Source of the DNA: Rhizopus arrhizus
Lineage: Eukaryota > Mucoromycota > Mucoromycetes > Mucorales > Rhizopodaceae
NCBI GenBank assembly: GCA_024220505.1
Contig: JAKZZE010000038.1
Coordinates: 124,001-188,000 of the forward strand
Direction of reading: 5' to 3'
DNA: 64,000 bases
Below the pieces are notes generated by a model that saw nothing but the letters and a program-made list of their open reading frames with translations, made no database searches and had not been told where the DNA came from. A program made the position numbers and the translations under genes. The stretch's first letter is position 1. Each line of letters starts with the position of its first letter. Shown one piece after another: positions 1 through 10,721 of the stretch.

Positions 1-170
1 ATATTCGTGCAGTTGATTCTAGTTCATCACTCACATATGCATGTGGCGTTCCTATTCTTGTTGAACAATTTATTGATTCATTATCCCCTGTTGTCATAGA
101 CTCTTCTTCTGACTCTTCAGATGAATACAATGAAGATATCACTGAACATCGTTTAATCTATGCAAAATGA
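1..170 (+). CDS. 3' end of an unidentified protein-coding gene (partial)
   Basis: One frame (codons from position 3) is open from the window edge to a TGA at 168-170 and gives about 55 residues. The reading has a hydrophobic stretch (CGVPILVEQFIDSL) followed by a Ser/Asp/Glu-rich acidic tail, as is common for the C-terminus of a eukaryotic cytosolic protein. The sequence at 1-12 ends in CAG, so this could also be a terminal exon starting at about 13. I do not recognise the family. The gene converges on the minus-strand genes that follow. Confidence 0.5.
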   Translation, partial: IRAVDSSSSLTYACGVPILVEQFIDSLSPVVIDSSSDSSDEYNEDITEHRLIYAK

Positions 171-281
171 AGTTGAGAAATAATCTCTTTTTTTAATATA
201 AATTTTACTTGTTCTTTGTCTAAAGAGTAAAAATCAAGAGGAGTAATTTCCATAGGTACTGAATTAACAATCAGTGTTGAC
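158..281 (-). CDS. Possible 41-residue micro-ORF
   Basis: A short minus-strand ORF starts at ATG 279-281, just downstream of an A-rich tract, and overlaps the tail of the plus-strand gene. A longer start at 391 would add a low-complexity Phe/Asn segment encoded by the homopolymers, so the internal ATG is preferred. The 41 residues are mixed and not low complexity. I recognise no family, and it may be chance. Confidence 0.2.
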
Positions 282-502
282 ATCTTATTTGTTATATTAT
301 TATTATTATTTTTAAAAAAAAAAAAAAGAAAAAAAAAGTATATATTTATTGATACACTAAATAAAACTAAAGTAGGAGTGAATAAAATCATCTAATTAAG
401 AAATAGAGAGGAGAGAAAAAGAGAGAGAGAGAAGGGAGGAAGGAGAAAGGGAACAATTGTATTGCCCCCTTTTTTAAAAAAAGGAGGTTTTTTGTTTCTA
501 TC

Positions 503-1220
503 TTAAGCTGGCCATTCACAACTTGTTATGATGGTTTGTACAATAGCCTCTAAACCTTTCTTATCCTCTTCATCAAATCCATTTGTTCTTTCACAATCAA
601 TATCCAATACTCCCAAGACTCGCTATATTCATAAATCATGTCAGTTCTCTGTGTACAATCTTTGCTTTCTTTTTTGTTTCATTTACGTCATCTTTCACCA
701 AGGGAACAACGATTTCAGAGTTTGAAGCAGAGTCGCATGCGATATGACCAGGGAATTGATGAACATCCTCAACCAATTGTGTTTCTCTAGTTGCAGCAGC
801 AGCCCCACAAACTCCCTTACCAAAAGGAATCAAGGTACATGCAATCTATCCAAAGTTTATATCAATAACTTTTAACGAGGAAAAATATACTTTACTTTTC
901 CTTGAAAAGGACCAAGGATCAATTTTTGATTATTTTTAGGGTCAGTAAGATAGAATCCACACCAATTGATGGGCTTGTTTTGAAAATAAGTGAGTGACAT
1001 CAAACCATGATAGATAACACTGGAAACATTGGATAAATTGGTGACCTTTCAAAAATAAAAAAAAGGAGTCAAAAATTAAATAATTTTATTCAACGCTTTT
1101 TCCTCTTCTTTTTACCCAAAACGTTTGGTCTTCACAAATAGACTTTACTTGAGATAAAAGAATTTCATAAAAGTCTTTCTTTGAAGCACTGGAATCTGTA
1201 TTTACTTGAATATCCTTCAT
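503..1220 (-). CDS. Free methionine-R-sulfoxide reductase (GAF domain)
   Basis: Four exons in transcription order are 1220-1116, 1045-896, 845-687 and 622-503. Phases close and give 177 aa, the usual size for this single-GAF-domain family. The enzyme reduces free methionine-(R)-sulfoxide in the cytosol. The signature IPFGKGVCGAAAAT and FPGHIACDSASNSEIVVPL is present. Three cysteines at residues 88, 98 and 122 have the 10/24 spacing of the catalytic and resolving cysteines in yeast fRMsr (C91, C101, C125, from memory). The C-terminal VLGVLDID and FDEEDKKGLE motifs also fit. The start was chosen as the only ATG in exon 1, after a pyrimidine tract. Identification is firm. Confidence 0.93.
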
Positions 1221-2100
1221 TTTTTTTTTCTATTAAAAGAATGGAAAAAAAAAAAGAAAGACCCTGAAAAGCAAGGATTTTTTGGGTTAAACAGTCACGA
1301 AACGAAATTATCAACTAAATCGTCATTTTGGGGAGCGATTGCAGCAAGGGAATTAAAATACGTAACAGGGAGAAAGTGAGCTTACTTTGGAATTTAAGAC
1401 ATAGGTTAAGAGCGTGTCGTCTTTTATACATGCGTTCGCCATTCGATAGTCCAAAAAAGGAAAGACAATTAAGAGGGATAACTGTAAGATGTACATCCAT
1501 TCTTTTTGATGATCACTTAATAAAATTTGGCAGAACTTGAAATTTATGCTTTATAAATTAAACAGGATAATTTCAAGTAAATATACGCATGTATATTAAA
1601 AAAGAAAATAAACATCACAAAAAAAGACGTATTAATTACTTTATTATTATTATTATTATCATTATTAGATTATAGAAAAGTTGTGTATATTTTTTAATGT
1701 CCCAAAATTCAATTCTTGGGGGGGAAAGCACAGATTGCTTTTGACAATAGCTATAGCTACCATCACATCTTCTCTCCAAGGTTGTATCTCTTAGGAATTG
1801 TTTCAATGTTTTGTTGTAGTGTCAAATATGTAATTTTATTTTAAAGAATAGGTGTTTTTGATCTTATTTTGATAAATTAAAACAGACAACATAGCCAAAT
1901 GTGTTTTCCCCTCTCTTTCTTCTTCCCTATCAACCTTTATTAGTAGCAAGTATCTTCCTATTTACTTTTCTTATTGAAGAACAAGACTGCTTACAGTTAT
2001 AATGATAGATGAAGCGTAAAAAGAAGCTTATTTTAGACTCTCCAACTCGGGGGAGAGGGGTTCAAAGTCCAAAAAGCCAAGAGGTAAACAAAACCTGTTT
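1221..2100. other. Intergenic, no supported gene
   Basis: About 0.9 kb with A/T homopolymers and an ATT microsatellite near 1640-1665. Overlapping 60-70-codon ORFs on both strands at 1315-1540 look like chance: no family is recognisable and the composition is ordinary. Confidence 0.5.
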
Positions 2101-2755
2101 TATTAAAATTGTTGTCAGCTAATAGGACACGACAAATATCATATATGTGTGACAACCAATGCTTCGCTTCGAGCTCTCAAGCGACTCGAAAGTTTCTGTT
2201 CAAGAAGATTCTTGTTCCTACTAGACGAATTATTAAAAATACGCCAAAAGATTCACAAGGAAAAAATGAATTTATCTATGGCACTAAAGCTTTTTCTGGT
2301 CAAGCGCGTAACCAATATAAATCCAAAAAATGATCAAGTACTACTTCAGCCGGATCAAAATGAAAAGCACATGCTGTCCTCAAGTACAATACTTATAGTA
2401 CGGTATGAAATCATGATATTATGGTTGCCAAAGACATACACTATATCTTTACATACATAACATAATAATAAAAGGCCGTCCAACACGCATGAATTCCGCT
2501 TCTTCTGAGGACTATATGAGCACTCCATAATGAGTAAGTTGTGTATAATATTTTTTTATGATTCATTTTATGCATTTATATCTTTTGATGTCCCCCTTTC
2601 ACTTTCACCACTTGTTCTATCGCAAACTACTCCAGCTTTCTCCTACCAATCATTATCAAATTTTCACTACTTTCCAAATCAAGCACTTTTTCCCCAATCA
2701 TTTTATAGTGTGATTATAAAAGAGTTAGTTATATATGAATTATATTTGTATATAG

Positions 2756-2909
2756 GTCTTGTAAAGAAATCATTCTTTTGAAAAAGGATCAGCTATATCC
2801 AGTATTGGTTAAGGAAATTGATACAGATAATTTGAGTGTCCTCAAAGAGGAAATTCTAAATAAAATCATGGACAAATCAATTAAAGTAGATGATGATATT
2901 TACTTTTAA
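2756..2909 (+). CDS. Possible terminal exon of an unrecognised or decayed gene
   Basis: After an acceptor-like TATATAG at 2749-2755, one frame runs 50 codons to TAA 2907-2909. It has the amphipathic, charged composition of a real C-terminus (KEIILLKKDQLYPVLVKEID near its start, Asp/Ile-rich end). Upstream material at 2100-2750 contains short ORFs (2109-2333, 2149-2460, 2530-2781) that I cannot assemble into a convincing gene. It could be the tail of a degenerate gene. Confidence 0.22.
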
Positions 2910-3031
2910 TTTATGAAAGATTCTATGAGTTAGTATTATAATAAGTGTATATATATATATATATGCGCATGTGTGTTACTATTAACATACTGTTTATTCA
3001 TTAGAGGATGTCGATAGAAAAACGATAGAAA

Positions 3032-3034
<3 letters not shown>

Positions 3035-3072
<38 letters not shown>
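3035..3072 (+). repeat. Poly(A) run, 38 bp
   Basis: An uninterrupted run of A lies immediately before a LINE-derived fragment. It could be the 3' tail of another retroelement copy inserted upstream. No coding potential. Confidence 0.7.
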
Positions 3073-3076
<4 letters not shown>

Positions 3077-3109
3077 AATTGAGACTGAAAGTAGTGTAAA
3101 GATCATCAT

Positions 3110-4510
3110 GTGAAGTACTTGACTCCGCGTCCCTGGTACAGCAAAACATCAATAAGGCTACGAAGACCATGAATTAGATCACTGCAATTGGAGTCAACTC
3201 CAAGGGGTTCAATCGCTTACTCTCGGTACGTTTCTATATTCAAATGGTCCGTGCCCAAATGGAATACGGTCTGGCTGTCAGCGTCCTAAATCATGGTCAC
3301 CTTAAAAAACTTGAATCATGCCAAAATGAATGTATCCGTCGCATCTCTGGCGGCTCCTCCAGGTCCTCAGTCAACTTCATGCTCCATCTCATTCAACAAC
3401 CATCAATGACTGATCGCGTGTCTATCTTGCAAGCTAATTTCTTGAAGCGTTTCACCGATCTCCCTGATGATTTACTACTTCAAAAGCTACTGCCTCATTT
3501 ATAATCTGCCGCAAGCCGCTCCCATTGGAACCGCCTTGCGAAAGGCCCCCTTTGGCAACATCGTGTCGCTGTGATATTTAGGGTTTATAATATAAAAAAG
3601 TACTAAGTCAATCAATAAATATAAAAATAAGTGAGACTCATAGATTATCCTTTATTCAAGTTAAAAATATGAGGGTATTTATACTTTTATATCCATGGCT
3701 AAATAATAGTACCCACAGTATATGATTATTGATTATTAATCGATATTAGACGATGCGTTAATTATATGATTGGTATTGTTTAACATCATTTTATCAAGAA
3801 GTAATTATTAATCCTGATCCAGGAACTTGTTAGAATATTCTGGAGTGGATCGGGATATAATTTTATTTGACGTGGCATAATACAATATCCGGTGTTCCTT
3901 ATTTGAACGGCCATTTTTTGTAGTAATTTACAGTATTACTTTATTACATGTGTAAATACCACAGCCCCACTTCTGGATAGTCTTGATGATCGAATCTTCA
4001 CTCAATTATACCATCAATTTTTGCAAGACCAACTTACAAGTCTCTGTATTGGTCCTAATAATAAGTTGCTCTCTGCCTGTCGTCCGTCATTAACTCAAGA
4101 TCCAATCCTCTGGTTACCCATGACTCGTAGTGAACGTAGCCGTGTCCTTCGTTGGCGGCTTGGTTGGCTCCCTGGCGGCAAGCCCAAACCCTGCTTGTAC
4201 CATCCCAATAATGGTTTCATCTGCAGCCATTCTATAAGTGCCTCAATATACATAGGCGTTTTCAACTACCACTATTTATCGAAAACCCTATGTCCTTTAT
4301 TCTGAATAAGCTCCCTCTCAAAAAGTTCCGATCTTTCCATGGAGCATCTGTTTGGCCTGTTCGCTGATCCGCTGTCTGTATTATCCTGCATGAAATGGAT
4401 TACCGATTTCATGATCAAATTCCTCCTCCTCTTGATCCTGGTGCCAAACTGGTGAACTGGTTGTCCTCTTAGTAGTACTAGTATTTCAATACGGTTTCTG
4501 ATTTGTTTCA
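3110..4510 (+). mobile_element. Decayed LINE fragment A (post-RT region), split by a solo LTR
   Basis: Translation at 3244-3504 (start YGLAVSVLNHGHLKK) and onward to 3567 resembles the region after the reverse transcriptase in element B of this window (34279-34617, with VRAQLEYGLAI). The reading continues after an inserted LTR at 3964-4510 (WLPMTRSERSRVLRWRLGW at 4111-4170), which also matches fragment C at 57.57 kb. It contains at least one stop (after 3504) and later frame changes, and there is no RT core, so it is a dead 5'-truncated copy. Confidence 0.75.
3570..3963 (-). mobile_element. Solo LTR inserted into LINE fragment A
   Basis: About 394 bp that break an otherwise continuous LINE reading frame. 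The ends are TGTGATATTTA...TAAATACCACA, i.e. TG...CA with a short imperfect inverted repeat. Read on the minus strand it has a TATA-like GTATAAATACC (about 3674-3684) followed by an AATAAAGG poly(A)-like signal (about 3650-3657), the usual LTR order. There is no internal coding region, so this is a solo LTR. No clean 5-bp target duplication is seen (flanks GTCGC and GCCCC). Confidence 0.6.
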
Positions 4511-6486
4511 ACTTTACGATTTTTTTTCCCTCTTGTCTCTTGAGAAATTTTTATTTCTTTTTATCATTTCAGATCTGATCCGTGCAAGTACAGTACAGTT
4601 AAGTTACTATGTGCTCATTGGTCATTTATATTAAAAACTTTATAAATAAAATATTATTTAATCGTAAAGATCATCATTATAAAGAAAGTCTCTTTATCAC
4701 AGAGTCTGTAACCCTCAGGATAAACCTTGTGTTTTTAGAAAGAATGGAAGGTATTACAGATATTCGGGTACTTGTAATTACCCGTTTCAATTTCCCTTCT
4801 CCCCTTTCCTGGCGATGTATCTCTAAGCTTACATCAAGACCTTCTAAAGGAAAAAAGGGAGAAAACAAGTAAGAGGGCAAGACAGGACCAGGATATTTCT
4901 TTATTGCTCTTTTGCTCAGAAGATTATTCTTTTATCCTTGTTTCGCTTATTCTTTTTATTTTGGTAATTCAGTTTTCTCCGATAATTCAATATAAATGTG
5001 TACGCATGTAGGTTGCTAAAGTAAATGTGTTTAGTATACTTCTTTATAAATACATCCAATTAACAGTCTGCTCCGATTAAATGATTCAGAATATACCTAT
5101 TCTATAGTGATAAGCATAATTATAAGACAAGGCGCGTCACTATTTCTTTTATGGCACGCGCGAGAGTATTTTTTTTTTACATCTAAAGTTAAACGATCGA
5201 AAGAGGTGTAAATAAAATGCAGGTTACCGTATCACAAACGCCACTTTGTTGAAAAGTACTGTACTGTGAGAAAATGAAAGGAAATTTGCCATTGACCTTG
5301 TAATGGTCTTGAGATAAAAAAAAACTTTTTGGTAAGTATTATGATAACTTATTTCATTTTCTGTTTCTGCTATAACGATGACTTGTATCTTTGTTTTTTC
5401 AAAAAGATTGTTCTTGCCTTTTTAATGGAACAAAGTTAACCCAGGTTCTGTTTTTGAAAAACACTTGGCAAACAAACCTTTTTGTTAAAATGAGCGCACG
5501 TACACAAGAAAGTTTCTTTTTATTTGACATCTTTTTATAGAAAAATTAGCCTTGTATCGGGTAAAACATGTTTGAAAAAATAGGTTTTAATCGGTTTAAC
5601 TATCTTCAGTTCCTCTTTTTGTGTGGCATCCATAAAGTAAGAAATTATCCTTAAAAGGCTTTTTTTTTTTTTTTTTTTTTTTCCATCAATAAGTCTAGCC
5701 AATGGAATGAGAGGCTTTTCGGAGCTACAAACAAGGGAATGTACCTTTTTGTTGTCAACTCGTTTGTCTTTATATTAATACTACTTCAACATGAACTGAA
5801 AAGCAAAGGCCATTATCAGCTTGTGACTGTATGCAGTGTCTTTGATCATGACATTAAGCCAAAAGTAGTAAATGACACCGATAGTTTGATACAACATGCA
5901 AGCTTATTTATATCAAAACAAATAGTATACTTGAAATGGACGCGAGTTATTTGGACTGTTTGATCTCATGGTTACTACGTGACTGCAAGCTGCTTTGATA
6001 AGCTCAACATCAGGTCATGGTTTTATGTAATGTGTGTATTTAATAAGCAGTGGTATTCATCCGATAATCACCAATAAACATTTTACTTTCAGCCTCAATC
6101 AATCAACCGTTTTTGGTGACATATTGGCTGTAATTAAATTAAACAGGACACACTGTACGGCTTATTATCAATTTCCCACTAAATTCTTATGTCATTACTA
6201 TCAAAGTGATTAATAACTGACTTTCAATTTGACTTTGTTTTTTTTTTGTGTCTAAACTGTCTGCCTCTTAAACTTTACGTAATATTTATGCCACACAAAC
6301 TAGTGACACAGAAATAAAGGGATGATGGCTTTAGGTAGTACAAGGTCTTGTAATCAATATAAAATGATGGTCCTTCCCCTTTTATACTTTATCTTTCCTA
6401 TCGTACTTTTTACAAAATATGGTTTTCCTTTCCAACGCTATCTCTAATGGTAATAAAGAGAATATTAACCAAACTTTACTAATCTT
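4511..6486. other. Intergenic, no supported gene
   Basis: About 2 kb of AT-rich DNA with poly(T) tracts (for example 5660-5682). The 75-codon ORF at 5739-5963 (start MYLFVVNSFVFILILLQHEL) has no recognisable family and no convincing splice partners. The last few hundred bases should contain the promoter of the glutamate decarboxylase gene. Confidence 0.5.
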
Positions 6487-8452
6487 ATGTCAATAGCTCG
6501 TATCGAAGAATCTCACAGTAAGGGTGAGCTCCACCATGATGCTGTAGAAACAACTATTTATGGCACTCGATGGGCTTCTGAAGATATTCCAAGGTAATAC
6601 TAAAGCAATATTATTATGCTTTCTAACTTTTTATTTCTTTAGATTTGACTTGCCTGAGGTAATAGAGATACGTGTGTACATCTATTCCTGTTGACTAACA
6701 TGCTGATTTTTATATTTTTTGCTTTGATTAAAATAGGACGAAATGCCTTCAAGTAAGCACCTTTATCTTGATAATATTGTTTATTCAAATGACCTCCCTT
6801 ATTTTTTATAGATGTTGCTTATAGACTGATCAAGGATGACTTGGCTGTAAGATAAAGACACAACCATCAAAAAGCAAAGAGTTAATCATTTTATACTGTA
6901 GCTTGACGGTAACCCCGCATTAAACCTTGCTACATTCGTTACGACATATATGGAAGAAGAAGCCGAGAAACTGATGGCTGAAAACCTTTCCAAGAACTTT
7001 ATTGATTATGAAGAATATCCTCAAAGTGTCGAATTATGTGTAAGTTCTCCTGGAATAAAATATTTCTTCATCTCACCTCTTCCAGAACCGTTGTGTGAAC
7101 ATGATCGCTCGTCTTTATCATGCACCTATGCACAGTGCTGATGAAGAAGCACTTGGTTGTTCTACCGTCGGATCCTCTGAAGCCATCATCTTGGCTACAT
7201 TGGCCATGAAACGTCGATGGCAAAATGCCCGTAAAGAAAAGGGTTTGCCTACCGATAAGCCCAACTTGATCTTGGGTGCCAATTGTCAAGTGGCCTGGCA
7301 CAAAGCTATCGAGTACTTGGAAATTGAGGCCCGTGAAGTAGAATGTACTGAAGATTGCTTGTGTATGGATCCCAAAAAGGCGGTTGATCTCGTAGATGAA
7401 AATACCATTGGTATCTGTGCTATTTTAGGCTCTACCGTAAGTATCAAGTGCTTGTGATGAGATATTAAGTTATTTATTTTTAAAAAAGTATACTGGTCAT
7501 TATGAAGACGTAAAGACGTTGAACACACTTTTAGAAAAAAAGAACCAAGAGAATGGATGGGATGTTGGTATTCATGTGGATGCTGCCAGGTAAAATAAAA
7601 CATGTAAGAAATACAGTGGAAGCCAACAATTTCTATTTCCTAGTGGCGGCTTTGTTGCTCCTTTCACTGTTCCTGAACTTGAATGGGATTTCCGCTGTAG
7701 TCGTGTGGTCTCTATCAACGTCTCTGGTCACAAGTACGGCATGACTTATGCCGGTGTGGGTTGGTGTATCTGGAGAGGACCTGAATACCTTCCTAAATCC
7801 TTGGTGTTCAACATCAACTATCTCGGTAGTGATCAGGCCTCGTTCACACTCAACTTTAGTAAGGGTGCTGCTCATGTGATCGCACAATATTATGTCTTGA
7901 TTCGTTTGGGTAGAAGTGGTTTCAAAAAGATCATGTCCAACTTGACTGCTACTGCTGATCACTTGGCTGATCGATTGAAGGCCACCGGTCGTTTTGAGAT
8001 CATGAGTGAGGGTCAAGGTCGTGGTTTACCTCTGGTTGCTTTCAGATTAAAGGATGAACATCACTACAATGAGGTAATAGACAACGGATGGGAAAATAGA
8101 CAAAAGATTTACACTGTAATTTTAGTTTGATATTTCTTCTAAATTAAGAGAACGTGGATGGATAGTCCCTGCTTATACTATGGCACCCAATGTAGAACAT
8201 ATCAAGATGCTGCGTGTTGTTGTTCGTGAAGACTTTTCTAGATCTCGCTGTGAAATCTTGGTCAAGGATATCATTGCTGCCCTACGTGCTCTTGACACAT
8301 CAGATAAAGAAGCCGTTGCCAAAAGACGTGAACATATCGAAGAGCACTCTCACAGTTCAATCTACAGCAACGATGTGAACCCCAAGTCCAAAACCACAGG
8401 AACTGAATCAGAATCAACCGAAGACTCCAAGACTGCTCAAGGTATCTGCTAA
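6487..8452 (+). CDS. GAD1: Glutamate decarboxylase
   Basis: Nine exons: 6487-6593, 6643-6658, 6737-6752, 6812-6846, 6902-7039, 7086-7436, 7489-7589, 7644-8073, 8126-8452. All phases close and give 506 aa, typical of fungal GAD. It is a PLP enzyme converting glutamate to GABA and CO2 (GABA shunt, stress tolerance). The PLP lysine lies in VSGHKYG (Lys285), preceded by [13 protein letters not shown]. The N-terminal [24 protein letters not shown] segment is built from two 16-bp microexons, and [11 protein letters not shown] and [12 protein letters not shown] match the family. The C-terminus is Ser/Thr/Glu-rich and disordered. Start is the first ATG before the conserved block. Confidence 0.95.
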
Positions 8453-8764
8453 AGTACTTTACCTTTATTTAATATTAAAGAAATAAATACATTTTTTTTT
8501 AAAAAAAAAATATTCCCTTCGTTCTTTTACAACTAAAAAAAGTATAAAAATGCTCAATCCATAATGGTTCAAAAGAGAGAGAGAGAGAAAAAGAAGAACA
8601 ACTCTCTTGTCCTGCTCTCTTTCTCATCTTCAAAGCCGTAAAGGTCTTGCTCTACGCGTGTTTGATTAGTCCACGGCCCGATAAATATCCGCATCACTGT
8701 GATTTTTGTGAGCATGGACGATATGAAAGGTATAAATAAGATGTAATTTAGATACAATTTTATG

Positions 8765-8803
<39 letters not shown>

Positions 8804-9200
8804 TTTATGGGACTTGAAGGCTTAGCACAAGCTTAGGTTTACAAAGCATAGTCTATTTTTGTTGAGTATTATTTGCCTTCTTATAAAAGACAAAAGCATA
8901 TTTTCTTTTCTATACTTGCAAAAGCATACAAATTTCTCGTGCGTCCTCCTTTTTTTTTAAAAAAAAAAAGAGATAACCAGTATAACTGTGGTATGGGCTT
9001 TGTAACTTATTTTTGGGCCAGTCAAATAAAGAGTAATATACGGCTTTATCATCAAAGCCAAATTTGTCCGTTGCTAAAGTGCTCTTAAGGTGTAACCAAT
9101 CTAAGGCGGACTTGTAATGACTTGATTTTTTAACAGATACTTTTTTCTCCTTTTCTTCTTTTTTTTTTTTTTTTTCTTTTTTATTTTTACTGTTCGAAAT
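8453..9200. other. Intergenic with a 31-bp poly(T) tract
   Basis: Holds the GAD 3' flank, a GA-rich stretch at 8570-8600, poly(T) at 8770-8800, and an A/T palindrome (T9-A11) around 8950-8970. Both ORFs here (8569-8757 minus, 8910-9206 minus) are low complexity and unsupported. The 9120-9200 pyrimidine tract leads into the next gene. Confidence 0.5.
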
Positions 9201-10721
9201 ATGCAAAACTATTTTGATTCTTCAGATAGTTTTGAGGAAGGACAAGAGCAACACAATAAAGAAAGCCATTCAAATACAACCTTTAATGTATATTAACAGT
9301 ACTGAACACATAAAAAAGAAGAAAACCAAACCCCTCTTTTTTTTTTAATTTTATTCCTATGTAGCCATCATGTTTATGGAAGAATAAATACTCGATTTAT
9401 CTTGTTTTGGTGACCATTTTCGAAGCAGTGATTATTATAATATTGGAAGCAGTACTTTTAGCTCGATTTAATAGAAGGTGAACCCAAAAAGAGAGAAGGA
9501 AATGTGTGTTTTATTCATAGAATATGTCATAGTCTTGGTGAACTATCAACGGATGAAGGCTTACAAAAAGGAATACCAGTTTATTTGAGTATATTTATTT
9601 TTTCACTTGTATTTCAAGTTGCTCTTGCCTGGGATGCTGTAAGAAATGATCATTCGTGCGTGTTTCATTGTCCTAATTCTATTTTTATTTTCAGGTACAC
9701 AATAAAAACACAATACAAATTATCGCTTTTATATTATTCAATCTTTGCTGCTTTGGATACACAGTCTTTCAGTTCAAACAGATCACAGAAGCACTCACAT
9801 TCGTGTTCCCAGATGAATGGGAAATTGTTCAAAATTTGCAAAAGATCATTATCGCCAGCCCTGTCGTTTCTGGTGTTTGCCAATTAGTTTATTTTTATTT
9901 AGGAACTAGATTATATCTGGAATATGGGTAAATTATATTGAAAATGAATATGTACAATGGACTATTAAAAGAACGATAGTTGGAGGATCTACAAGAAGAT
10001 TGGCGCTGATCCAGATATTAGAAGTAAGCAAAAGAAGAGAAAGTTTGAGTATTTTATTGAAATATGAGTTTGTAGACATGTATCGATGGTATCAAATCTT
10101 CTTGACTATTATCAAGCTCGACATTTTTTTCTTTTTAGGATTTTCAATTCAATTCCTTGTACTTGTACTTCAAAAAGGTGATGCTGAATATCCATTAACC
10201 ATCGTTGCTTTACCGGCGACTTGTCTAGCGCTCATATTAGCTGTTTATGCTGTAAGGTGACACTATCTATCCCTTTCGATCTAACTTTCATCATTTGTAG
10301 GTTCGACACGAATCAAAGCAATTGATGGCCTTGTTCTTTGTTGGACTTGCGGCCGGTGTTGCTTATTTTATTTTCAAAATATGTCGTATTTATGATGTCT
10401 CTCAAGCATGGAAATATAAATATGTTAATGAAGTTCTCACTTTTTTCGGTAAAATACAAGAGAATATAGATGAATTCAGACTTATCCCTTCTTTTATCAC
10501 AAGCATGTGTCACATTATTTTTATTACTACTAACCATTACTAATGCTGCCATTTGCTGGTCTAATTTTGATAAGGGCTTAAAAGGACACTGTAAATTGAA
10601 GTTTTTTTTTTCTATTTATACATGTTTATTAAACTACCTTCTTTTTGTAGTACTAAAAGATCTTGATCATCCAAACTCATCTTGTGAAGAAAATGGGGGT
10701 CGTACGCTATCGCTTGACTAG
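9201..10721 (+). CDS. Multi-pass membrane protein, UPF0658 Golgi-type family
   Basis: Nine exons: 9201-9287, 9365-9477, 9521-9638, 9695-9927, 9980-10023, 10076-10251, 10301-10448, 10480-10590, 10651-10721, giving 366 aa. After a hydrophilic N-terminus come seven or eight hydrophobic segments (for example FEAVIIIILEAVLLA, YLSIFIFSLVFQVALAW, LDIFFFLGFSIQFLVLVL). The segment RIYKKIGADPDIR followed by YQIF...KLDIFFFL is what I remember from the uncharacterised fungal family annotated as UPF0658 Golgi membrane proteins in fission yeast. Function is unknown. The seventh intron as modelled is only 31 nt (10449-10479). It is needed to keep the frame into the last membrane segment. Confidence 0.8.

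Noticed and set aside
7633..8016. 127-codon minus-strand ORF
   Set aside because: Antisense to the largest conserved exon of glutamate decarboxylase.
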